Below, piece by piece: positions 16,900-25,627 of a stretch of 64,000 bases of DNA (positions are counted from its first letter, which is position 1; each line of letters opens with the position of its first letter). This DNA comes from a bacterium. Its GTDB lineage: Bacteria; Vulcanimicrobiota; Xenobia; Xenobiales; JADMJV01. The position numbers and the translations under genes are program-made. The notes beneath the pieces are model-generated. The model made no database searches, was not told the DNA's origin, and saw only the letters and a list, made by a program, of their open reading frames with translations. The stretch is from assembly GCA_030149525.1 (NCBI GenBank), contig JASBRJ010000235.1, positions 1-64,000 of the forward strand. Direction: 5' to 3'.

Positions 16900-19131
16900 A
16901 TGGTTGATAAATGTGTCGGAAAGTCTGTTCCGCGAAAAGAAGGATGGGAAAAAGTCACGGGCGCGGCCCTTTACGTGGACGATATTGTGAAGCCGGATAT
17001 GCTTCATGGTGCCACGATCAGAAGTACCATTTCCCGAGGCAAAATTGACAGGATAACGTTCGAGGGAGATATCCCCTGGGACGAGTTTGTCATCGTGACC
17101 GCCGATGATATCCCCGGCGAGAACTCCACCAAGATGTTCGTGGGCGAGCAACCGGTGCTGGCTAAAGAGCGGGTGAATCACCCGGAAGAACCTATCGTTC
17201 TGATCGCTCACGCCGACCCTTATTTGGTAAGGAAAGCCCGAACTCAGGTGAAGATCAGCTACATTGAGGAAACTCCTTGCCTGAGCATCGAGGACTCTCT
17301 CAATAAGGCTCCTGTCGTCTGGGGTGAAGACAATCTCTTCAAGACCATTCGTATCAACAAGGGAGACGTTGATGCCGCCCAGTCCGAGGCGGAGATTATC
17401 GTGGAAGGTGAGTATTTCACCGGAGCTTCGGAGCAGCTCTATATCGAAAACAACGGAATGATCGGGGAGTACGATGCCGAGGAAGGCGTCACTGTCACCG
17501 GCTCAATGCAGTGCCCTTATTACGTTCACCCGGCACTCTGCGCGGTTTTCAACCTGCCCAAGAACAAGGTTCGAGTTATCCAGTCCGACACCGGTGGCGG
17601 CTTTGGGGGTAAGGAAGATTACCCCACCATCATCGCAGCCCACGCTTGTCTTCTGGCTATGAAAGCGGGCAAGCCGGTGAAGCTGATTTATGACCGAGAA
17701 GAGGACATGGTGGCCACCACCAAGCGTCACCCCTCTCGCACCATCATCAGAAGCGGACACAAGAAAGACGGTACGCTCGTCTTTATGGATGTGGATTTCG
17801 CTCTCGACGGTGGAGCTTATATGACATTGAGCCCCGTGGTTCTCTCCCGTGGCTCCATTCACGCAGCCGGTCCCTATCGCTGTCCTAACGTTAAGATCCT
17901 CGGGCGAGCGGTGGCCACCAACTACCCGCCTCACGGAGCTTATCGTGGCTTTGGAAACCCTCAGTCGTTCTTTGCTCTGGAACGCCACATGGAAAAGGCG
18001 GCCAAGCAGTGTGGTCTCACCGCCGACGAGTTTCGTCGACGCAACTTCTTCCGTGAGGGCGACCTTACCGCCACCCAGCAGGTAGTGCAGGACAGGGTCG
18101 ATATGCGTGAACTGTTGGACCAGGCGTTGGAAGCTGCCGACTACCACAACAAGCGGGAGCGCTTCAAAAAAGAGAACGAAGGCAACCCGGTGAAGAAAGG
18201 TATGGGAATCGCCGCCTTCTTCCACGGTTCAGGATTCACCGGTGGGGGAGAGCAGAAGATGGCCTCTATTGCCGGTGTGGAGGGCACAAAAGACGGCAAG
18301 GTCAGAGTTTTGGCCGCCAGCACCGAGATCGGCCAGGGCGCCAAGACCATCTTTAGCCAGATTGTGGCCGATGCGCTCAAACTGCCCTACGACATGATCG
18401 AGGTGGCAAGACCCGACACCGACGATGTTCCCAACTCCGGTCCCACGGTGGCTTCTCGAACCTGTATGGTCGTAGGCAAGTTGATCCAGACGGCTTCCCT
18501 TGCTCTCAAGCAGAGTCTGGTCCAAGAAGGAGGCCTTGACGAGGACTACACCCCCGAGCAGTTTGCCCAGGCTTGTAAAGACTACGTCGCTCGAAACGGC
18601 AAGCTTCGCCGATACTCTCAATACGAGCAGCCTGCCAACATTGTGTGGTCCGACGAAACCTACGTGGGAGACGCTTACGGAGCTTACGGCTGGGCCATCT
18701 ACGTGGCCGAGGTGAGCTTCGACACCCGCACTTATGAAGCGAGGGTCAACGATTTCGTGGCTCTCCAGGAAGTGGGTAAGGTGATTCACCCCATCATGGC
18801 GGAAGGTCAGGTTCAAGGGGGAGTGGCCCAGGGAATCGGCTACGCTCTCTATGAGAATATTGTGTGGAAGAACGGTCGCATGATGAACGGTCAGATGACC
18901 AACTACATTATGCCCACCGCCGCCGACCTACCGGTGATCCGTGTTCTGTTTGCCGAGCAGCCCTACGCCAGCGGTCCTCAAGGAGCCAAAGGGGTGGGTG
19001 AGTTGCCTATCGACGGTCCGGCCCCGGCCATCATCAACGCCATCGAGGACGCCACGGGAGTGTCGGTCAACCAGATTCCGGCCACTCCGGAAATACTGAT
19101 GAAAGAAATGGAGGCCGCCGGTGTCTGTTAA
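16900..19131 (+). CDS. Xanthine dehydrogenase-type molybdenum-binding subunit
   Basis: The ATG at 16900 gives MVDKCVGKSVPRKEGWEKVTG, the usual start of the family; an upstream start at 16828 would add 24 residues with no family match. The 743-residue product carries the molybdopterin-binding loop GGGFGGKEDYP, PHGAYRGFGNPQS, and near the C-terminus GAKGVGELPIDGPAPA with the active-site glutamate. This subunit hydroxylates purines such as hypoxanthine or xanthine. Its gene overlaps the 2Fe-2S subunit gene by 11 bases. Related aldehyde or hydroxybenzoyl-CoA enzymes share the fold, so the substrate is inferred. Confidence 0.92.
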   Translation: MVDKCVGKSVPRKEGWEKVTGAALYVDDIVKPDMLHGATIRSTISRGKIDRITFEGDIPWDEFVIVTADDIPGENSTKMFVGEQPVLAKERVNHPEEPIVLIAHADPYLVRKARTQVKISYIEETPCLSIEDSLNKAPVVWGEDNLFKTIRINKGDVDAAQSEAEIIVEGEYFTGASEQLYIENNGMIGEYDAEEGVTVTGSMQCPYYVHPALCAVFNLPKNKVRVIQSDTGGGFGGKEDYPTIIAAHACLLAMKAGKPVKLIYDREEDMVATTKRHPSRTIIRSGHKKDGTLVFMDVDFALDGGAYMTLSPVVLSRGSIHAAGPYRCPNVKILGRAVATNYPPHGAYRGFGNPQSFFALERHMEKAAKQCGLTADEFRRRNFFREGDLTATQQVVQDRVDMRELLDQALEAADYHNKRERFKKENEGNPVKKGMGIAAFFHGSGFTGGGEQKMASIAGVEGTKDGKVRVLAASTEIGQGAKTIFSQIVADALKLPYDMIEVARPDTDDVPNSGPTVASRTCMVVGKLIQTASLALKQSLVQEGGLDEDYTPEQFAQACKDYVARNGKLRRYSQYEQPANIVWSDETYVGDAYGAYGWAIYVAEVSFDTRTYEARVNDFVALQEVGKVIHPIMAEGQVQGGVAQGIGYALYENIVWKNGRMMNGQMTNYIMPTAADLPVIRVLFAEQPYASGPQGAKGVGELPIDGPAPAIINAIEDATGVSVNQIPATPEILMKEMEAAGVC

Positions 19132-19624
19132 GAAGCATTACAGCTTTTTGGTTAACGGTGAAAATCACACCGTGGAGTCTTATCCGGCCAACAGATTGTT
19201 GGATGTTTTACGGGAAGACTTGCGACTCACAGGTTGCAAGGAAGGCTGTGGCGAGGGGGAGTGCGGCAGTTGTTCCGTTTTTCTCGACGACGTGATGGTC
19301 AACAGTTGTCTGGTCCCTATCGCCCAGGTGCAGGGTCGCCAGGTCCGAACCGTGGAAGCTCTCTCCTCCGACCCCCTCGGCAAGATACTGCAGGAGAAAT
19401 TCCTGGAGCACAACGGCGCCCAGTGCGGTATCTGCACCCCTGGAATGCTGGTGGCTGCCATCACTCTCCTGCGAAGAAACTCTCAACCTACCTTGGGGGA
19501 GATTCAAGACGGTCTGGCCGGCAATCTCTGCCGCTGTACAGGCTACAAGAAGATCTTTGATGCTGTGGCCGATGCCGCGCAGGTCGCTCGAGAGCAGGGC
19601 GTTTTGGAGGGGGGGAAAGCATGA
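19121..19624 (+). CDS. Xanthine dehydrogenase-type 2Fe-2S subunit
   Basis: This 167-residue protein starts with GTG preceded by GGAGG inside the end of the upstream gene. A plant-type ferredoxin cluster is ligated by Cys43, Cys48, Cys51 and Cys63. A second, helical cluster is ligated by Cys102, Cys105, Cys137 and Cys139 (QCGICTPG and LCRCTGY). These pass electrons from the molybdenum site to FAD. Length and all eight ligands are normal. The stop overlaps the FAD-subunit start by four bases. Confidence 0.95.
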   Translation: MSVKKHYSFLVNGENHTVESYPANRLLDVLREDLRLTGCKEGCGEGECGSCSVFLDDVMVNSCLVPIAQVQGRQVRTVEALSSDPLGKILQEKFLEHNGAQCGICTPGMLVAAITLLRRNSQPTLGEIQDGLAGNLCRCTGYKKIFDAVADAAQVAREQGVLEGGKA

Positions 19625-20499
19625 GAGCCTACGTTCCAGACTTCGATATCACTGTTCCCGACCGCCTCGACGATGCCCTGAAGATGCTGGCCGAAAAGCC
19701 GGGCTTCTACCGTCCGTTGGCTGGTGGAACGGATCTCATGGTGGTGTTCAACGCCGGTCATCAGATCTATAAAAATTTCCTCTCCCTTCACAAGTTCCAG
19801 GAGCTACATGGCATCCATGTGACCGATGAGGAGGTGGAGATCAGAGCTCTTGCCACCTACACCGACCTCCGGTACCACCCGATTCTCAAAGCCGAGTTCC
19901 CCATGCTTTGTCAGGCCGCAGCCGAGAGCGGGGCGGGTGCCATACAGAACAGAGGGACCATCGGCGGAAATATCGGCAACGGCTCACCCGCCGCCGATAC
20001 CCCTCCGGCTCTTGCTGCCTACGGAGCCGAGATCGATCTTATCTCAAAAGACGGAGTGAGAAGCCTCCCGTTTCGCAATTTCCAAACCGGCTACAAACAG
20101 ATGGACCTCAGGCCCGAGGAGCTGATCCGGGGTGTGCGACTCAAGCGAAAGTCCGGCCGTCTTCATTCCTATCGCAAAGTGGGAACCCGCAAAGCCCAGG
20201 CGATCAGCAAGGTTTGTTTTGCCGCAACGGTTCGATTGGAAAGCGGCAAGATCGTCGAGGCCGGAATCGCTTACGGCTCGGTAGCGCCCACCGTCGGCTG
20301 CTGCGAAAAGTTGGAACAGAAGTTGGTGGGGCTGAGCCTGGCGGAAGCGTCCAAGCTTGATCCCATGGAGGTCAAGAAACTGGCGGGAGAGAGCATCTCG
20401 CCCATCGATGATATCCGCTCCAGCGGAGAGTATCGTTTAAAGGTGGCCAAGAATCTCGCCGCCGATTTTGTCAGCAATTTGGAGAATTTGAATGTCTAG
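19621..20499 (+). CDS. Xanthine dehydrogenase-type FAD-binding subunit
   Basis: This 292-residue subunit shows the two FAD contacts of the CO-dehydrogenase flavoprotein family: PLAGGTDLM near residue 33 and NRGTIGGNIGNGSPAADTPP near residue 110. The C-terminal domain (SYRKVGTRKAQAISKV...AYGSVAPT) is also typical. It completes the three-subunit oxidoreductase and hands electrons to an acceptor such as NAD. The genes are ordered Mo, Fe-S, FAD with overlaps, so they form one transcript. The 3' end overlaps the DUF6986-like gene by eight bases. Confidence 0.94.
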   Translation: MRAYVPDFDITVPDRLDDALKMLAEKPGFYRPLAGGTDLMVVFNAGHQIYKNFLSLHKFQELHGIHVTDEEVEIRALATYTDLRYHPILKAEFPMLCQAAAESGAGAIQNRGTIGGNIGNGSPAADTPPALAAYGAEIDLISKDGVRSLPFRNFQTGYKQMDLRPEELIRGVRLKRKSGRLHSYRKVGTRKAQAISKVCFAATVRLESGKIVEAGIAYGSVAPTVGCCEKLEQKLVGLSLAEASKLDPMEVKKLAGESISPIDDIRSSGEYRLKVAKNLAADFVSNLENLNV

Positions 20500-21853
20500 C
20501 GTGAAAACCAGTCTGAGCGATCAGGATACGGCTCAGATCTATGAGAGTCTTTCGGTAGCCAATACGGCCTTTACCGCTATCTATCCGGGGGAGATCGCCG
20601 ACCGCCAACCGGTCCACACCGTCTACGGAGGCGCTCAACTCTTTCGTTCGGACCGAACAGCCCGCATGGGCAAGAGTGCCCTGGAAACCCTCCGTCAGTT
20701 CAGCGATGGTCCCATGGATTTTCTGGACGCTATCGACCCCTTTCACGAGCATGATGAAGAGTTTGCCGAAACCCTTTACAACCGAGTGGTGAAAAAGCTT
20801 GAAACCGAGCCTGTGGAAGACTTCCGTATCGATTTCGAAGACGGCTACGGCAACCGACCCGACGACGAAGAAGACGGTCATGCCGTAGCGGCAGCCCACG
20901 CGGTGGCTCAGGGAGCGAGGGAGGGAACTCTGTCTCCTTTCATCGGTATCCGTCTGAAGCCGTTCAACGAAGAGTTGAAGAGAAGGAGTATCCGCACTTT
21001 GGATATCTTCCTTACCGCTCTCCACGAAGCTTGTGAAGGCAAGGTTCCCCAGCCGTTTTACATCACTCTTCCCAAGATTACGGTGGCGGAGCAGGCCTCT
21101 GCCTTGGCCGATGTGCTGGAGAAGATTGAAGGAAAGCTGGGCTTGGAACAGGGGACGTTTCAGGTGGAGTTGATGATCGAAACTCCCCAATCCATCTTCA
21201 ATTCTGAGGGAAGCGTTCCGCTCCAGCGGATGGTGGCGTCTCTTCGTGGACGGTGTCGTGGGGCCCACTTTGGAACCTACGACTACACCGCCCAGTGCCA
21301 GATCACCGCAGCCTACCAGGACATGTTGCACCCGGCTTGCGATTTCGCTCGCTCGGTCATGCAAGTGGCTCTGGCCGGGACGGGCATCTGGATCTCCGAT
21401 GGAGCGACCAATGTGTTGCCTGTCCCTCCCCATCGCGGCGATATCACGCCTGAGCAGGAGGAAGAAAACCAGACCGTGGTCAGAGGAGCTTGGGAGCTTC
21501 ACTACGAGCATGTGAAACAGTCCTTAATCAAGGGCTATTATCAAGGATGGGACCTTCACCCCGCCCATCTCCCTACTCGCTACGCCGCCATCTACGCCTT
21601 CTTTCTCGAAGGTATGGGCTCCGCCGGTGAGCGCTTGAAAAACTTTGTGGAGAAAGCCGCTCAGGCGACCCTGGTGGGGGACGTCTTCGACGATGCCGCT
21701 ACCGGCCAAGGTCTTCTCAACTTCTTCCTCAAGGCTATCAACTCGGGTGCTATGACCGAAGAAGAAGTGACTCGCGTGACCACATTGAGCCATGAGGAGC
21801 TTCAGACCCGTTCCTTTCTGAAGATTCTGGAAGGTCGCACAGCAAAGGTTTAA
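20492..21853 (+). CDS. DUF6986-like aldolase-fold protein, probable purine-catabolism partner
   Basis: The 453-residue protein has the HpcH/HpaI/citrate-lyase-type TIM-barrel motifs DFRIDFEDGYG, PFIGIRLKPF, QVELMIETPQSIF and AHFGTYDYTA, with acidic metal-ligand residues. It resembles DUF6986 proteins, which I recall beside purine-degradation genes. Its eight-base overlap with the xanthine-dehydrogenase-type operon supports a role in handling a C2 or C3 product of purine breakdown, for example in a malate-synthase-like condensation. The specific reaction is inference. Confidence 0.75.
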   Translation: MSSVKTSLSDQDTAQIYESLSVANTAFTAIYPGEIADRQPVHTVYGGAQLFRSDRTARMGKSALETLRQFSDGPMDFLDAIDPFHEHDEEFAETLYNRVVKKLETEPVEDFRIDFEDGYGNRPDDEEDGHAVAAAHAVAQGAREGTLSPFIGIRLKPFNEELKRRSIRTLDIFLTALHEACEGKVPQPFYITLPKITVAEQASALADVLEKIEGKLGLEQGTFQVELMIETPQSIFNSEGSVPLQRMVASLRGRCRGAHFGTYDYTAQCQITAAYQDMLHPACDFARSVMQVALAGTGIWISDGATNVLPVPPHRGDITPEQEEENQTVVRGAWELHYEHVKQSLIKGYYQGWDLHPAHLPTRYAAIYAFFLEGMGSAGERLKNFVEKAAQATLVGDVFDDAATGQGLLNFFLKAINSGAMTEEEVTRVTTLSHEELQTRSFLKILEGRTAKV

Positions 21854-21986
21854 CGTTTCGACGAAAAACTATACTCCTGTATGTCCCCAAAGAGAGGACA
21901 AGTGGATTAGTTTGCCGGGGGCGTCTTTTGACGCTTCTTAAACCTAGATGATGCGTCTGGGTCAAAATTTTTTATCGAGGCATACC

Positions 21987-22244
21987 GTGAAAAAGCAATT
22001 AATCGTCGGGTTGGCTTTGCTCTCACTCACCGCCCCTTGTTGGGCTATCAACAGCAACTCTTCTGTGGAGGCGAAAGCCGGTGAGGCTCAAGTTCAAAGC
22101 AGCCAGGGCAGAACCGAAAACCAAAATCAGCAAGACGTTCGTGAATCGGAAGACGTCTATTTCGACCATGTTGAACTCAAAGTTGAGGACGTGCAGATCG
22201 AGCTTCAGGAAAGCGATATTCAGATTCGCGAAGACCAAGCTTAG
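21987..22244 (+). CDS. Small secreted protein
   Basis: The GTG at 21987 is preceded by GAGG and gives a classical signal peptide, MKKQLIVGLALLSLTAPCWA. An upstream ATG at 21948 would place 13 extra residues before the signal. The mature part (about 65 residues) is hydrophilic and acidic, with repeated short motifs (VELKVEDVQIEL and ESDIQIREDQ). No domain is recognised. A strong terminator follows 60 bases after the stop. Confidence 0.65.
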   Translation: MKKQLIVGLALLSLTAPCWAINSNSSVEAKAGEAQVQSSQGRTENQNQQDVRESEDVYFDHVELKVEDVQIELQESDIQIREDQA

Positions 22245-22303
22245 TTAGCTTTGGTCAAAGCTATCTCGTCGATCGATTCAGCATCGGCGAAAACTTGCAA
22301 TCT

Positions 22304-22328
22304 AGGCCGCGTTTCAGCGGCCTTTTTT
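22304..22328 (+). terminator. Rho-independent terminator
   Basis: A perfect seven-base stem, AGGCCGC (22304-22310) with GCGGCCT (22317-22323), has a six-base loop and is followed by TTTTTT. It ends the small secreted-protein transcript and sits before the convergent TetR gene. Confidence 0.9.
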
Positions 22329-22368
22329 GCTGTCTCTAGAAAGCGATTGGCGATAACGCCGTGTGTCG

Positions 22369-22974
22369 TCAAGCTTTCGCCAGGAGATCGAGGAGAAACG
22401 GACCCAAGCGGTGGTCGAGACCGTCGAGTTGGTGGGAGCGGGCCCGCGCCTTCATAGCAAGAATCACGGAACAGATCGTGCGTGAAGCGAGCTCCACAGG
22501 GAAATCTCCAAAGGCTCCCGACCTCTGCCCCCGTTCAAGAACCCCGCGAATCAATTTCTCCACCTCCGCCAGATGACTGTCCAATAAACACCTGGCTTTG
22601 GCATCGTGGGGGCCGAGTTCGGTTAGGGTGTTGAGGGCGAGGCAGCCACTGGGGTGCTCGCATTGATTTTGCTCCAGTGCGGTGAAAACGTTGAGGAGAC
22701 AGGCTTTGGGATCGTCGTCGCTCAGGGTCTCCTGGAGAACCTCCAGGCGCTTATCTAGATACCGCTTGAGACATTTCAGAAAGAGAGAGTGTTTGTCGCC
22801 AAAGGTGGAGTAGATGGATCCTTTGTTGAGCCCGGTGGCTTTGGTGAGGTCGGTAAGTGAGGTGGAGGCGTAGCCTTTGCTCCAAAAGACGGCACCGGCC
22901 TGTTCGAGAACTTTATCTGTTTCAAAACAACGCGGGCGCCCGGCCCCTCGACACTTTGTTTCCGTCTCACCCAT
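22369..22974 (-). CDS. TetR/AcrR-family transcriptional regulator
   Basis: This 201-residue protein has an N-terminal helix-turn-helix (VLEQAGAVFWSKGYASTSLTDLTKATGLNKGSIYSTFGDKHSLFLKCL), which is the standard TetR DNA-binding domain. A helical ligand-binding domain follows, with CEHPSGCLALNTL. It lies 20 bases downstream of the carotenoid-oxygenase gene on the same strand. It may therefore regulate that gene and its own operon; the ligand is unknown. Confidence 0.92.
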   Translation of the reverse strand: MGETETKCRGAGRPRCFETDKVLEQAGAVFWSKGYASTSLTDLTKATGLNKGSIYSTFGDKHSLFLKCLKRYLDKRLEVLQETLSDDDPKACLLNVFTALEQNQCEHPSGCLALNTLTELGPHDAKARCLLDSHLAEVEKLIRGVLERGQRSGAFGDFPVELASRTICSVILAMKARARSHQLDGLDHRLGPFLLDLLAKA

Positions 22975-22994
22975 AACGAAACGGTTCGAACAGT

Positions 22995-24503
22995 TTATTC
23001 AGTGTCCTTGAATTCACGGTGGAACAAGCCGTGAAAACCGTGGGGGACAGCCACCGGCAGATTGACTCGGGCGATTTCTCTGAGATCGTGAGCGTTGAGA
23101 ACCAGCAAGAAGGACGTTTCTTTTTCCCCGTTGAGAACAACGCTCAGGAGAACACCGTCGTCTTCCTCGGTGCTGCCCGGGCGAGCGACGAAGATAGGTT
23201 CCCCGGGAAAGTTCCCCGGTTGGTACCAGGTCAGAGCGCTGTCGTTCGAAACGTCGAGCTTCTTGATTCGGTCGTAGAAGACACTCTCGTTCTCGTCGGC
23301 ACTCACTCCGTAGAGGAAGCGATAGGGTCGAGTATTACAACGGGTGTAGTGGAAGCGGGTTAGCTCGATGCAGTGGGCGGATTCCCACAGCCGCTTTATG
23401 GTTTCTTCTTGCGGGTCGATTTCGTAGCGACGGAGCTTGCCGAAGTCGATGGCCCGGTCGTTGCGCAGGCGTTCCAGACTCAGTTGATGGATGATGTCGG
23501 CGTCGGGGTAACAGATGAGATCCACGTATAGCTTGCCGTTTTGCTGAAAGCTGTTGACATGGTGGAAGCAAAAGAACGGTTCGGTATTCAGAGTGAGTTG
23601 TTTGGCCTTTTTTCCCGGTCTCGGGGCGAGATGAAATCTGGTTCCATGGCGGGGCTTCCATTCAAAGTTGTGGATGAAAGGCTTGTTTCTCACCAGAAGC
23701 TTCAACGGCGCCACCTGGAACGGGCAGCAGGTGAGGATAACGTAGTCTTCGCTGAGACCGAAGCTGTGAACGTAGGAGGCTTCTTTCACTTTGATGCGAG
23801 CGAATTCTTGGCGTTCCTTGAGGTTTTCCTGGGTGTAGAGTCGGTATGAGGTGAGACCGGAATAGTGCAAAACTTGGTTGTAGAGCGCCTTGCCGTCTTG
23901 ATGAGGGTGAGCCGTTGTGGAGCCCGGGGGCAGAGAGTCGTTGTAAACCACGGGGCCTCTTGAGCGTAGAGTCTCGGGGTCGAACATCATGGGGATGGGG
24001 AGTTCGGTGAGAGCGAGAAACCTGTCTCCTTGTTTGACCAGGCTCACATTGGGATTGTCGGTAGCGTCTACAAGGAAAGCGCTTGCCACCTTGCGGAAGA
24101 TGGAGCGGCATGGATCGCAGGCGAAGCCTGGGGAGGCGATGGTGCCTTCTTGTTCGGAGACGCGAAAGTCGTGGGAGCGCACGAAGCGTGAGTGATATTG
24201 GACGCCTTTAGGGGAAAGGTGAAAGCCGTGGAGCATGGCCAGTCCGTCGAACCAGTGGGAAACCTCCACTCGCCCTCGGTCGTAGCGACCGGGGCCGTTA
24301 CGAAAAAGTGAGCCCTCAAGCCATTCGGGAGGGTGACCGTCCCAGGTCAAAGAGACCACATCGGTTTCGTCGGCGTCTCGGTATCCTGAGGAATATGAAG
24401 CTTGTCTGGTCAAGAGGTGTTCAGTAGACCATTTTGAGCCGTTTCTCGCAAGCTCCACCCGTTTAACGATCTTTTTGCACTGGGTGAGTAGTCTCTTGGA
24501 CAT
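22995..24503 (-). CDS. Carotenoid oxygenase family protein
   Basis: The 502-residue protein matches RPE65-type carotenoid cleavage dioxygenases. WLEGSLFRNGPG begins the fold near residue 61. The four iron-ligand histidines are visible near 199 (TAHPH), 246 (YVHSFGLS), 314 (FCFHHVNSF) and 488 (VPHGFHG). Such enzymes cleave carotenoids to retinal or apocarotenals. The first 50 residues are a basic extension of uncertain reality. The ATG at 24503-24501 overlaps the start of the opposite-strand gene, so the real start may be downstream. It shares an operon with the TetR gene. Confidence 0.9.
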   Translation of the reverse strand: MSKRLLTQCKKIVKRVELARNGSKWSTEHLLTRQASYSSGYRDADETDVVSLTWDGHPPEWLEGSLFRNGPGRYDRGRVEVSHWFDGLAMLHGFHLSPKGVQYHSRFVRSHDFRVSEQEGTIASPGFACDPCRSIFRKVASAFLVDATDNPNVSLVKQGDRFLALTELPIPMMFDPETLRSRGPVVYNDSLPPGSTTAHPHQDGKALYNQVLHYSGLTSYRLYTQENLKERQEFARIKVKEASYVHSFGLSEDYVILTCCPFQVAPLKLLVRNKPFIHNFEWKPRHGTRFHLAPRPGKKAKQLTLNTEPFFCFHHVNSFQQNGKLYVDLICYPDADIIHQLSLERLRNDRAIDFGKLRRYEIDPQEETIKRLWESAHCIELTRFHYTRCNTRPYRFLYGVSADENESVFYDRIKKLDVSNDSALTWYQPGNFPGEPIFVARPGSTEEDDGVLLSVVLNGEKETSFLLVLNAHDLREIARVNLPVAVPHGFHGLFHREFKDTE

Positions 24504-25608
24504 GTACGTTCTGCCATCATCCCCAACCGCTCTACGTGGAGTCGGTTTCAGTAAGCTCCAGCAGGCTCAGGCCACCTATGCCGCCCCCGAACAGGCGGCT
24601 GAGCCGGTAGACACTTTCCAGCGCCGAGACCCGGTTCGAGTCTATATTCTCGACGTCTTTGCCCAGCCCGGTCAGCGACCGTCTCATGGCGATCTCGTGG
24701 AGGCGGAGTTGACCCGACGTCACGAGACCGAAGGGCCAAACGCAACCGTCAATGTCATCCACAAGAGAGTGGATACCTGGGAAGGATTTTCCGGAATCGC
24801 CGAGGGCAGACCGGGCGCTCTGCAAGAGCGTTTACGTAACCATTTCAAAGTACGCCTGGAACGTGATGCTGATGCTTTTGCCGAGATTGTGGAAGGCGGG
24901 GGACCTCGTTCGATTATCCAGCAGTCTCAAGGGGCTTCTCAGAGTCGGGTTATAGAGTCGCTCTATCGAGATTCGAAGCATAAGCCGGAGTTTCGGGCGG
25001 CTCTTCAGCGGCAGTTGGGCATTGAGCCTACGGCTCATTATGAAGAAGCCGAAAGGCGACAACTTCTTCAGGGGTTAGTGAACGAGTCCGACCGAGTTCA
25101 TAAGAGCGACCCCGAGGTGAGAAACGCCATCGACGAGTTGCGCCTGATTCAAGACGAAGCCTACGAACAAGGTCATGTTCATGTGATTTCTGCAGGCAAT
25201 CAGGGGGCTCTCTATCGCGAAATGCAAGAACTCGGAGTGAAGGCCCCCGAAGGATTCTTCACCAACGAAATGGCGGGCCCCCACAGCATCATTATAGGGG
25301 CCACCGACGACGGCACCGATCAGGCCACTAGCCGTAACTCTCATAAAGTTGCTGATTTAGCCTCTCCGGGCGCGGGAGCTCTTGTGGGAGCCGACGGGGT
25401 GGATCGGCCCTTCAGAGTCGGGGACGAGATCCATAAGCATAGCGGAAGTTCTTATGCTGCTCCCCAGGGGAGCAGCGTGATCGTTGATATGTTGCGGGAA
25501 GACAAAGATATCCCCCAAGACGCCATCGTCAGGAAACTCCTGAGTCAGGCAAGTCCCGTGTCAGGGGGAGGAGACTTTGTGGGCTCGGGGGCTCTGAGTC
25601 CTCGCTGA
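24502..25608 (+). CDS. Subtilase (S8-like) serine peptidase, short and without signal peptide
   Basis: From the ATG at 24502 the 368-residue product has VYILDVF (Asp near 52), SHGDLVEA (His near 62), VISAGNQG (oxyanion Asn near 233) and HSGSSYAAP (Ser near 316), so the S8 triad is complete. The Asp-His distance is only about ten residues, shorter than in classical subtilisins. No signal peptide or propeptide is obvious, although the first 40 residues are low-complexity. A cytoplasmic or leaderless-secreted enzyme is possible. Confidence 0.75.
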   Translation: MYVLPSSPTALRGVGFSKLQQAQATYAAPEQAAEPVDTFQRRDPVRVYILDVFAQPGQRPSHGDLVEAELTRRHETEGPNATVNVIHKRVDTWEGFSGIAEGRPGALQERLRNHFKVRLERDADAFAEIVEGGGPRSIIQQSQGASQSRVIESLYRDSKHKPEFRAALQRQLGIEPTAHYEEAERRQLLQGLVNESDRVHKSDPEVRNAIDELRLIQDEAYEQGHVHVISAGNQGALYREMQELGVKAPEGFFTNEMAGPHSIIIGATDDGTDQATSRNSHKVADLASPGAGALVGADGVDRPFRVGDEIHKHSGSSYAAPQGSSVIVDMLREDKDIPQDAIVRKLLSQASPVSGGGDFVGSGALSPR

Positions 25609-25627
25609 CCGCTTCCTGGGCAGAGCG

